Positions 45,178-52,513 of a stretch of DNA of 64,000 nt are shown piece after piece. The first letter of the stretch is position 1. The number at the start of each line of letters is the position of its first letter. The DNA lies in NCBI RefSeq assembly GCF_006335145.1, contig NZ_VDMN01000009.1, positions 62,001 to 126,000 on the forward strand, read 5' to 3'. Position numbers and translations under genes: made by a program. The DNA is from Aliirhizobium smilacinae (GTDB taxonomy: Bacteria > Pseudomonadota > Alphaproteobacteria > Rhizobiales > Rhizobiaceae). The notes beneath the pieces are model-generated. The model was not told where the DNA came from, made no database searches, and saw only the letters and a list, made by a program, of their open reading frames with translations.

Positions 45178-46360
45178 ACTGGCAACCGTCGGTGCGCTTG
45201 CGATTGCCACCATCATGGTGCCCTCGGTCGCGCGCGCGCAGGTCCCAGTAATCGATGATACCCGCCTGAAAAGCGACGAGGCGACCCGCGATAGTTACCA
45301 GCCCTACCAGGCTGACACGCAAAGCGTCAAAGGCGCTTCCGGTGGGACGACCGATAGCGTCGCTCCGGGACAGGGATCCGGGGCGCCGGCAGATTGTTCG
45401 GCGGCCGGAATGGCCGGGGAAACTGCGCCCGCTGGCCCATCGAAACGGACCCCAAGCCAGCAGGAAGTCGCCCGCATGGTCCGCGACGAAGCGATCCGGC
45501 AAGGTGTTGACCCCAATTTTGCTATGGCGATCGCCGAACAGGAATCGCGCTTCCGCCAATCGGCCCGTTCCGGGGTGGGCGCGACCGGCGTGATGCAGCT
45601 GATGCCGGGGACGGCAGCAGGGCTTGGTGTGAACCCCTACGATACGCAGGACAATATCCGCGGCGGGGTCAAGTACATCAAGCAGCTCCAGGGCATGTTC
45701 GGCGACCGTTACGACCTGATCGCCGCAGGCTACAATGCTGGCCCCTATCGGCAATCGCTTCAAAACGGCCAGATCCCGAAGATTGCCGAGACCCAGGACT
45801 ACGTCAAAAAGGTCTCAGGGTATTACGAGCGCAACAAGGGCGAAAATGGAGACCGGACGCCGAATGGAACTGCGACGACCGAGCCAGAAACCGTCAGCGA
45901 TACCACGGGTTGCGGCGAGCAGCTGAAAAAGGCTGTCGACCGCAACACACAGGTGCAGGTCGAACGCGCGACCAACTGGAATGCTTTCGCCCAGAAATCG
46001 CTCGTAGCAAACCAGCAGTATCTGCAGCGCCTCCAGGCTGGCCTGCAATCGTCATCTGCCAGTCTACGGGGTTCGGGCGGCGGGAATTCGAGGGACAATG
46101 ACGGCTCGCTGATCATGGCACAGATCCAGTGCCCGACGACGATCATCGATACCGGCAGCACACGCTGCTTTGCCGTCCCGGCGAACGCCACGACAGAGCA
46201 GATAGGGCGCTGGCTTGAGGACCTTCAGGATGCGGCGCGCGCCAATGGTGACACAGCGACCTTCTCGGCGATGCAGGATCCGGTGCTTGGATTGGTGACG
46301 GTCGTCGATGCCCGGCCAACGGAAAACTCACGAAACAGCAAAGGAGAGGCTTATGAATAG
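45155..46360 (+). CDS. second lytic transglycosylase in the virB operon
   Basis: A 401-residue exported protein. A signal peptide (IATIMVPSVARAQ) and a serine/glycine-rich linker precede an SLT domain (about residues 105-225): catalytic glutamate in IAEQESRFRQ, then GVMQLMPGTA, NIRGGVKYI and AAGYNAGPY. A C-terminal extension with three cysteines and a coiled stretch (KKAVDRNTQVQVERATNWNA) follows. A second peptidoglycan-cutting enzyme inside a virB operon is unusual. The ATG at 45155 follows GGGAAGGGGACG and lies inside the virB4 end. Confidence 0.88.
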   Translation: MTTPRLPELATVGALAIATIMVPSVARAQVPVIDDTRLKSDEATRDSYQPYQADTQSVKGASGGTTDSVAPGQGSGAPADCSAAGMAGETAPAGPSKRTPSQQEVARMVRDEAIRQGVDPNFAMAIAEQESRFRQSARSGVGATGVMQLMPGTAAGLGVNPYDTQDNIRGGVKYIKQLQGMFGDRYDLIAAGYNAGPYRQSLQNGQIPKIAETQDYVKKVSGYYERNKGENGDRTPNGTATTEPETVSDTTGCGEQLKKAVDRNTQVQVERATNWNAFAQKSLVANQQYLQRLQAGLQSSSASLRGSGGGNSRDNDGSLIMAQIQCPTTIIDTGSTRCFAVPANATTEQIGRWLEDLQDAARANGDTATFSAMQDPVLGLVTVVDARPTENSRNSKGEAYE

Positions 46361-47147
46361 GATTGTTCTTGCCATTGGGCTCGGTCTAGCCGCCACGCCA
46401 CACGCCTTCGCACAGGTTCCGGTCAAGGACTCGGCCAATATCGCCGCAGCGCAAGAAATCGAGCGGCTGTCAAAACAGATCCAGCAGGATACGTCGGTCG
46501 TCAAGGATAACGTGACGAAGACGCTGCAGGCTATCGTCGGTGATCGCACACAGGATGCCAGCCAGTTTGCCAAGCTTGCCACCGGCAATGGCTTCAGCAT
46601 GGGGCAGGCACCTGACTTCAACTCGATCCTGTCGAGCAACCAGGCTGTGTTCGGCGGTATCAGCGGCCAGTTCCAGAACACGGCCGCCAAACTGATCAAC
46701 GGTCTCAACCTCGTGAGAATGGTCGTCGATACGGCCAAGGGCGGCGAACTGTCAGGTGCCAATCAGGCCTATTCTCAAGGGATAAATGCCTTGACGACCC
46801 TGACAGCGCTGACCGACGCGATGAACAGTGCGACGAAAGACCGCCAGAATTCCTTCATCCAGGCGACCGAGAAGATCGGCTCGGCGCAGGACCTGAAAGG
46901 CGCGCTGGAGCAGAACACTCAGATGGTGCTGCAGGGAAACCAGACCGCCAATGAGGCCGTTGGTTCTCTCAACAACCAAGTCATGCTGTTGAACCAGCAA
47001 TACAAGGCGGCTCTCGCGACTTCTTCACAGAACCTGAAGACTTTCGCCACGCTACCAGAAAGCGTCATCCGTGATGGCAGCTCATCCACCACCGAGACCG
47101 CGTCGGTGCGTGATCAACTGGAAGCCTTCGAGGAGCAGTCCCAATGA
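46353..47147 (+). CDS. virB5: VirB5-like minor pilin/adhesin
   Basis: A 264-residue exported protein with signal peptide (AIGLGLAATPHAFAQ) and an almost wholly helical mature part (EIERLSKQIQQDTSVVKDNV, NQAYSQGINALTTLTALTDA, AVGSLNNQVMLLNQQYKAAL), as in VirB5/TrbJ proteins at the pilus tip. The ATG at 46353 follows AAAGGAGAGGCTT. It overlaps the previous gene by 8 bp and the next by 4 bp (ATGA). Confidence 0.85.
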   Translation: MNRIVLAIGLGLAATPHAFAQVPVKDSANIAAAQEIERLSKQIQQDTSVVKDNVTKTLQAIVGDRTQDASQFAKLATGNGFSMGQAPDFNSILSSNQAVFGGISGQFQNTAAKLINGLNLVRMVVDTAKGGELSGANQAYSQGINALTTLTALTDAMNSATKDRQNSFIQATEKIGSAQDLKGALEQNTQMVLQGNQTANEAVGSLNNQVMLLNQQYKAALATSSQNLKTFATLPESVIRDGSSSTTETASVRDQLEAFEEQSQ

Positions 47148-47350
47148 GGGTTTTGGTGGTGATCGTGGGTCTTTCCCTGGCTCTCGGCGGTTGTGCCGGG
47201 AAATACGAGCATCTGGCGAAATGCTCGGCCGACGACAGCCCGGTGCCCGCGCTTGGCTATGGGCCGGAGCAGCTTGAAGAGTCCGCGACAGCGTTCGATG
47301 CGGTGCTGCCGCGTGATTGCGGGACGATGCAACCCGCCAATCAGTTCTAG
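47144..47350 (+). CDS. small lipoprotein between virB5 and virB6 (VirB7- or EexN-like)
   Basis: A 68-residue lipoprotein (VVIVGLSLALGGCAGKYEHL, lipobox LGGC) with two later cysteines. In many T4SS loci the gene at this position encodes either the VirB7 outer-membrane lipoprotein or an EexN-type entry-exclusion lipoprotein. There is no lipoprotein gene between virB6 and virB8, the usual virB7 place, so VirB7 function is plausible here. Sequence alone cannot decide. It overlaps virB5 by 4 bases. Confidence 0.75.
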   Translation: MRVLVVIVGLSLALGGCAGKYEHLAKCSADDSPVPALGYGPEQLEESATAFDAVLPRDCGTMQPANQF

Positions 47351-47390
47351 CCGGCAATTCCAGCCCGCCAACAGGGTTTTAGGGGACGAA

Positions 47391-48461
47391 ATGGATCCGG
47401 TCAGCTACGCGATTAATTTCTATGGCGATGCGCTCAGATATTTCGACAAGATCAATGAGGCTTCACTGGAGCGGGCATGGGGAATGTTTGCTGAGAACGG
47501 CGAACTTGTCAGCGCCATCCTAGCAATCTTTCTTGCGGTTTACTTCATGATGGCAGCCCTCGGCCAGACCCGGATTTCAATGGCCGATATGGCGATCACG
47601 GGTTTTAAGGTCGCCCTTGCCTATGCTCTGATCATGTCCTGGGCGACGTTCTACGACAATATCGGCCACTTCGTGCTCTCCTCACCGCAGGATCTCGGAT
47701 CGGCGATTTCCTCGGCCATGGGCGGGCAGTCGGCAGGAGCCGATTTGGCTCAACAGGTCGCGTCAATGGCGCGAAAAGTCTACGACTTCGCCATGCAGCT
47801 GTTCAATTCTTATGAATCGGGTTGGCTGCCGAACGTGACCGGCGCCGTCGTGGTTTTCATTGTGCTGGTCTTCGGTCTCTTGCCGATGCTGCTGATTCTC
47901 ACCGGTGTCACGCTGTTTGCCAAGATGATCACCGCCGTCATGCTCGCAATCGGACCGATCGCGATCCTCTGCTACTTCTTCGGCATCACCCGCTTCGTCT
48001 TCGATGCTTGGGTAAAGGGCGTTGCCTTCGGCATGTTTATGCTGCTCTTCACCTACATCATGGCGGGGCTCTCGTTCGGGTTCCTTATCGGCATGATGGA
48101 GACGGTCAATGATGACATGGCGACAAGCGAGAACGCGCTGGCGATCGTTGTTGCCATGGTGCTTTACCTGGCACTGATTGCTTACTTCATTTTCCAAGTC
48201 CCGGATTTCGCAAAGGCCTTCGCTTACGGAGCAGCCACGGACGGCGCTCCGGGCGGGGGTTATGTCGATACCATTTACGGCTCGGCGCGCCGAGCGCTTT
48301 CCTCAAGCAGTTCGCGCAGCGGACAAGCCGCCGCCGTCGCCCTTGGCATGTTGGCCGGGCCGAAAGGCGCGCTGGTGGCCGGCGCCCTTGCCGGTCGAGG
48401 TATGGCCACCTCGGGCGCACTAGGCCGGATGCTGACTTTGCGACGTCGCAGTGGTGGGTGA
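47391..48461 (+). CDS. virB6: VirB6-like polytopic membrane protein
   Basis: A 356-residue protein with about six membrane helices (LVSAILAIFLAVYFMMAALG, VVVFIVLVFGLLPMLLILTG, YIMAGLSFGFLIGMM) and the conserved central VFDAWVKGVAFG segment of VirB6. It forms the inner-membrane channel core. The cytoplasmic tail is glycine/alanine-rich and basic. The ATG at 47391 follows AGGGGACGA. A 67-bp gap without a gene separates it from virB8. Confidence 0.92.
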   Translation: MDPVSYAINFYGDALRYFDKINEASLERAWGMFAENGELVSAILAIFLAVYFMMAALGQTRISMADMAITGFKVALAYALIMSWATFYDNIGHFVLSSPQDLGSAISSAMGGQSAGADLAQQVASMARKVYDFAMQLFNSYESGWLPNVTGAVVVFIVLVFGLLPMLLILTGVTLFAKMITAVMLAIGPIAILCYFFGITRFVFDAWVKGVAFGMFMLLFTYIMAGLSFGFLIGMMETVNDDMATSENALAIVVAMVLYLALIAYFIFQVPDFAKAFAYGAATDGAPGGGYVDTIYGSARRALSSSSSRSGQAAAVALGMLAGPKGALVAGALAGRGMATSGALGRMLTLRRRSGG

Positions 48462-48528
48462 GGGAAAGGCTCTAACTGCGGGACGACGACGGAGAACTTT
48501 TTCATAACACGCATTTCGGGGATCGATT

Positions 48529-49263
48529 TTGACACTCATTACGAAACAGGTGCGAACCGAGCCGACCGATAAGGTTGCCGGCCAAGAAGACATTTACGAT
48601 CAACATCATTCCTGGGGTGAGAAGAACAGGTCGCTGCGGACATTGATCGGTATGATCCTGCTGGTCTTTGCGGTCGCCGGCTGGGCCATCGCCGGCATCT
48701 TGTCTTTCTCGGTCGCGCAGCTATTCCCGCTTGTGCGCACCGAGGTCGTGCCGCTGATCGTCGATAAGAATACCGGCTACATGGAAACCGTCACGACGCT
48801 CGAAAAGGATCGCTCGGGCGTCTCGGAACTTCCAGCGGTGCAGGCGTCCTTTGTCGGAAACTACGTCGTCCGCCGCGAGACATACGACCCTCGCTACCTC
48901 TCCGACAATTTCGACATGATCGCGCTCTGGTCGGAGCCGAATTCCTTGGCCTTCAAAGATTACGAAGATTGGATGAACCCCAGCAACCCCCGGGGGCCGG
49001 TCAAGACCATGGGCGCGACTGGCGACATTCATCCGGAGATCCTGTCGGTCAATCCGCTCAACGCCTCGACCATGGCCGTGCGTTTCGAAACGCGGGAGCG
49101 GCGCCGCGGCGGGGACGTCGTCAATCGCTGGTCGGCGACCGTGCGGTTTCGGCAGATCAATCTCCCTGCAAGCAATCGCGTCCGTCTTTACAATCCTCTC
49201 GGCTTTGTCGTGACGGAATACGCCAAGGTTCCGGAAAACATGCCGTCGGGGCTCGTGCCATGA
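48529..49263 (+). CDS. virB8: VirB8-like assembly factor
   Basis: A 244-residue protein: a short cytoplasmic part, one membrane helix (IGMILLVFAVAGWAIAGILS) and a periplasmic NTF2-like domain (GYMETVTTLE, YVVRRETYDPRYL, NPLGFVVTEY). It nucleates assembly of the T4SS at the inner membrane. The TTG at 48529 is the best-placed start. It overlaps virB9 by 4 bases (ATGA). Confidence 0.92.
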   Translation: MTLITKQVRTEPTDKVAGQEDIYDQHHSWGEKNRSLRTLIGMILLVFAVAGWAIAGILSFSVAQLFPLVRTEVVPLIVDKNTGYMETVTTLEKDRSGVSELPAVQASFVGNYVVRRETYDPRYLSDNFDMIALWSEPNSLAFKDYEDWMNPSNPRGPVKTMGATGDIHPEILSVNPLNASTMAVRFETRERRRGGDVVNRWSATVRFRQINLPASNRVRLYNPLGFVVTEYAKVPENMPSGLVP

Positions 49264-50093
49264 AGCGATGGATCATCGCACTCTTTGTCCTGTCGGTCCT
49301 TGAGCCGACAATCGCGAACGCTGAATTGTTGGCGCGACCAGGCAGGCTCGACCCGCGGATCCGCTCGCTGCCCTATTCCGCCGAGCAGGTCTTCCAAGTG
49401 ACCGGCACCTACGGTCTGGTGACCACCATCCTGTTTGGCGCAGATGAGGACATCACACAGGTCGTCGCCGGCGACACCGTGTCCTGGCAGATCCTCACCT
49501 CTGCCGACAGGCGATCGTTGACCCTGAAGCCGATGGAGAAGGATGCTGCTACCAACCTTTCCGTGGTGACGACAAAGCGAACCTATTCCTTCGATCTGCG
49601 GGTCAATGACAGCAAAGCGATGCAGAACCAGACCTTTAAGCTGAGGTTCACCTATCCAGAAGATGCCGGTCTCAAAGGTACGGCCGAGCTCTGGAAGCAG
49701 GCGCAGGATGCGCAGCGCAATCCGAACATCAAGAACATCCGCCGCGACAAGGTCAACTATGACTATGGCTTCAAGGGCAACGATGCGGCCAAGCCCGTCT
49801 GGGTCTTCGATGACGGGCTGAAGACATTCATGAAGTTCAGTGGCGATATTCCGGCAATTTTCATCGTCGATGCGAAGCGCAGGGAAAGCCTCGTGAACCA
49901 TCGGCGCGAAGCCGACTACATCGTTATCGACAAGGTCTCGCGCCAGTGGTCGCTGCGCTATGGCACGGAAGAAGAGACATGCCTCTTCAATCTGCGGACC
50001 GTGCCAGTGGACATCCCCGCACCGATTGAAGGTGCCGTTGCCCCGAAGCGCATGGGCGGCGTAACCGGCCCGCAACACTCACAATCACGATAG
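49260..50093 (+). CDS. virB9: VirB9-like outer-membrane complex protein
   Basis: A 277-residue exported protein with signal peptide (IALFVLSVLEPTIANAE). The N-terminal VirB9 domain has DPRIRSLPYSAEQVFQVTGT, then the linker, and a C-terminal beta domain (NYDYGFKGNDAAKPVWVFDD, GDIPAIFIVD). It forms the outer-membrane core with VirB7 and VirB10. The ATG at 49260 overlaps the virB8 stop. virB10 follows after 9 bp. Confidence 0.93.
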   Translation: MKRWIIALFVLSVLEPTIANAELLARPGRLDPRIRSLPYSAEQVFQVTGTYGLVTTILFGADEDITQVVAGDTVSWQILTSADRRSLTLKPMEKDAATNLSVVTTKRTYSFDLRVNDSKAMQNQTFKLRFTYPEDAGLKGTAELWKQAQDAQRNPNIKNIRRDKVNYDYGFKGNDAAKPVWVFDDGLKTFMKFSGDIPAIFIVDAKRRESLVNHRREADYIVIDKVSRQWSLRYGTEEETCLFNLRTVPVDIPAPIEGAVAPKRMGGVTGPQHSQSR

Positions 50094-50102
50094 GAGGGCA
50101 CA

Positions 50103-51467
50103 ATGTCGGATCCCAACTTCAATTCGCCCAATTATGGCTCGCTGGATGGTGATGCGTCGCTCGGCGGACCGGTCAGACGGGCCGGGATCGGGCTGATGCG
50201 CCCATTCGCAGTGGTTGCGGCGATCGCCGGTGTTGTTGTTGTTCTCTACTTTCTCCTTTCCAGCGGCGAACTGGAGCAGGTTGTCGACAACACGCCGCGC
50301 GAAGAATTCCGCCCAGTGCAGACGCCCCGAAACGAGGGGTTCAGAACACCCGCACCGCCGCCATTGCCGACCGTTCAGGTGCCGGAGGCGCCGCCTCCTC
50401 CACCGCCACCGCCGCCGGCCCCCGTCGTGCCGACTGCTGCCCCCGCACTTCCGCCGGCGGAGGTCGATTGCACGAGAGGCAAGAATCCAGACAATCCCCG
50501 TTGCATTGAGCTCGCCCGCCAGGCCAAGCTTCTCGAGCGCGTGCGGTCCTCGGCCATGGTCTTCGACAAGACGAATGAGGCCCAAGGTGCTGCGCAGGCC
50601 ACGACCTCAGGGGCGGGTGCCGCGCCATTCGGCATGGGGTCGGCGTCGGGTGCTGATGCCGCACCCGCATCCGACAATGGCGGCGCAGTCGATGGCGCCA
50701 ATGATCGTGACAGGGCTTTCCTCAAGGCAATGGGCGGGCAGGGGGTACAGGTCTCGGTTGCCACCGAGAACCGTCGGACCGACGCATGGATTCCGCAAGG
50801 CACGATGATTCGTGGAACGCTGGAGACCGCCATCAATTCCGATCTTGCCGGGATGGTGAAGGGGGGCGTGCGGGAAGACGTCTACTCCTTCGACGGCCGA
50901 CGGATCCTGATTCCCGCTGGTTCGTCGCTGATCGGAGACTACAAATCCGGCGTCGAGCGTGGGCAGGAGCGGATCCTGATCGTCTGGACGAGGATGATCC
51001 GTGGTGATGGGGTCTCGGTGCAGCTCGGCTCTTACGGAACAGACCGGCTTGGGCGCTCGGGCATGACCGGGAGTGTCGACCGGAAATACTGGGAGCGGTT
51101 CGGGCCGCCGGCGCTGATGACCCTGATCGGAGGCGCCACCCAATACATCGCGCAGCTCGGTCAAAAGGACAACCAGTACATCACCGTGGTCAACAGTGAC
51201 GGAAGCGTTACGCAGGTCCCTCAAAACAGCGGCGACACATCCCAGGATCGCGCCCGTCAGATCGCTGCCGAGACGATCGCATCCGGCATCCAGCAACTGG
51301 GTACTGAAGCATTCCAGGATAGCCGCAACGTTCGTCCGACCATCCATGTCCGCCAAGGCTCCGACATAAATGTCTTTGTCACACGCGACCTCGATTTCGC
51401 CGGCCTTTATCCCGATCCGGTCCGCGAGGAGTTTGATCGGTTGCGCAGGCAAAGAGGTGGCAAATGA
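50103..51467 (+). CDS. virB10: VirB10-like energy-sensing channel protein
   Basis: A 454-residue TrbI/VirB10 protein. It has a cytoplasmic N-terminus, one membrane helix (PFAVVAAIAGVVVVLYFLLS, about residue 37), a proline-rich periplasmic linker (about residues 80-120) and the conserved C-terminal domain from IPQGTMIRGTLETAINSDLA to VRQGSDINVFVTRDLDF. It spans both membranes and couples ATPase activity to channel opening. The ATG at 50103 follows GGAGGGCACA. The stop overlaps virB11 by 4 bases. Confidence 0.94.
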   Translation: MSDPNFNSPNYGSLDGDASLGGPVRRAGIGLMRPFAVVAAIAGVVVVLYFLLSSGELEQVVDNTPREEFRPVQTPRNEGFRTPAPPPLPTVQVPEAPPPPPPPPPAPVVPTAAPALPPAEVDCTRGKNPDNPRCIELARQAKLLERVRSSAMVFDKTNEAQGAAQATTSGAGAAPFGMGSASGADAAPASDNGGAVDGANDRDRAFLKAMGGQGVQVSVATENRRTDAWIPQGTMIRGTLETAINSDLAGMVKGGVREDVYSFDGRRILIPAGSSLIGDYKSGVERGQERILIVWTRMIRGDGVSVQLGSYGTDRLGRSGMTGSVDRKYWERFGPPALMTLIGGATQYIAQLGQKDNQYITVVNSDGSVTQVPQNSGDTSQDRARQIAAETIASGIQQLGTEAFQDSRNVRPTIHVRQGSDINVFVTRDLDFAGLYPDPVREEFDRLRRQRGGK

Positions 51468-52513
51468 ACGCCCGTCCCGCAATCTCGGCAGAGCACCATT
51501 TCCTGGCCGAAGCCTTGGAGCCGATCCGGCGATTTCTCGATGATCCGGGCATTGTCGAGATATCCTGCCAGGCCAATGATGAGGTCTGGCTGGAGAAGAT
51601 CGGCCATCTCGCCATGGTGAGGGAGCGGGTCGAAGGTCTCCACCAGGAGGCGATCCGCCACATGGCTTCCCGGGCGGCATCCTTCACGAAGCAGACGGTC
51701 AATGCCGAAAACCCGTTGCTGTCGGCAACGCTGACAGGCGGGGAGCGTGTCCAGTTCGTGCTCAACCCGACGTCTGCGACCGGCCATGCGTTTTCGATCC
51801 GCAAGCAGTTCATCCGCCGCTTCGATCTGAACGACTATGAACGGGCCGGCGCCTTCCGCTTCACCAAGGTCACCGGTAACGACTATATCGATGACGTCGA
51901 CATCGAACTGTCCCGGCTTCTGCGGGCTCGACAGGTCCGAGCTTTCCTCGAACTCGCGGCGATGAACCATCGAAGCATGCTGATCTCTGGCGGCACATCG
52001 ACCGGCAAGACCACTTTTCTCAACACGATGCTGACCGCTATCCCCAATCAGGAGCGGTTCATCCTGATGCAGGACACCGCAGAGCTCGACACTCGCCAGG
52101 ACAATGTCGTGTCACTGCTCGTCTCGAAAGGTGGGCAGGGGGAGGCGAAGGTGACGATGGGCGATCTTCTCGCCACCGCGTTGCGCCTGAGGCCCGACCG
52201 AATTTTCATGGGAGAGCTGCGAGGTGACGAGGCGTTCGACTTCCTCAATGCCATCAATACGGGTCACCCCGGCTCGATGTCGACCATCCATGCGAACTCG
52301 CCGCATCACGCCTTCAATCGCCTGTCGACGCTGGTGCTCAACAGCAATGTGCGCATGGAGCGGGATGATATCATTCGTTACATCCGCTCCATCATTCCGA
52401 TCGTGGTCCAGCTGAAGAAGAGTGATGCCATCGGCGGCCGCGGCGTCAGCGAGATCTATTTTGCCGATGAGGTCGATGAAGATGGCAAACGTATCCACGC
52501 CCACCGAGATTGA
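51464..52513 (+). CDS. virB11: VirB11-like traffic ATPase
   Basis: A 349-residue hexameric ATPase. Walker A is GGTSTGKTT (K182), the Asp box is MQDTAELDTRQDNVVSL, Walker B is MGELRGDEAFDFLNAINTGH and the His box is TIHANSPHHAFNRL. It is a cytoplasmic motor for T4SS assembly and substrate passage. It overlaps virB10 by 4 bases, and its 3' end overlaps virD4 by 32 bp. Confidence 0.95.
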   Translation: MNARPAISAEHHFLAEALEPIRRFLDDPGIVEISCQANDEVWLEKIGHLAMVRERVEGLHQEAIRHMASRAASFTKQTVNAENPLLSATLTGGERVQFVLNPTSATGHAFSIRKQFIRRFDLNDYERAGAFRFTKVTGNDYIDDVDIELSRLLRARQVRAFLELAAMNHRSMLISGGTSTGKTTFLNTMLTAIPNQERFILMQDTAELDTRQDNVVSLLVSKGGQGEAKVTMGDLLATALRLRPDRIFMGELRGDEAFDFLNAINTGHPGSMSTIHANSPHHAFNRLSTLVLNSNVRMERDDIIRYIRSIIPIVVQLKKSDAIGGRGVSEIYFADEVDEDGKRIHAHRD

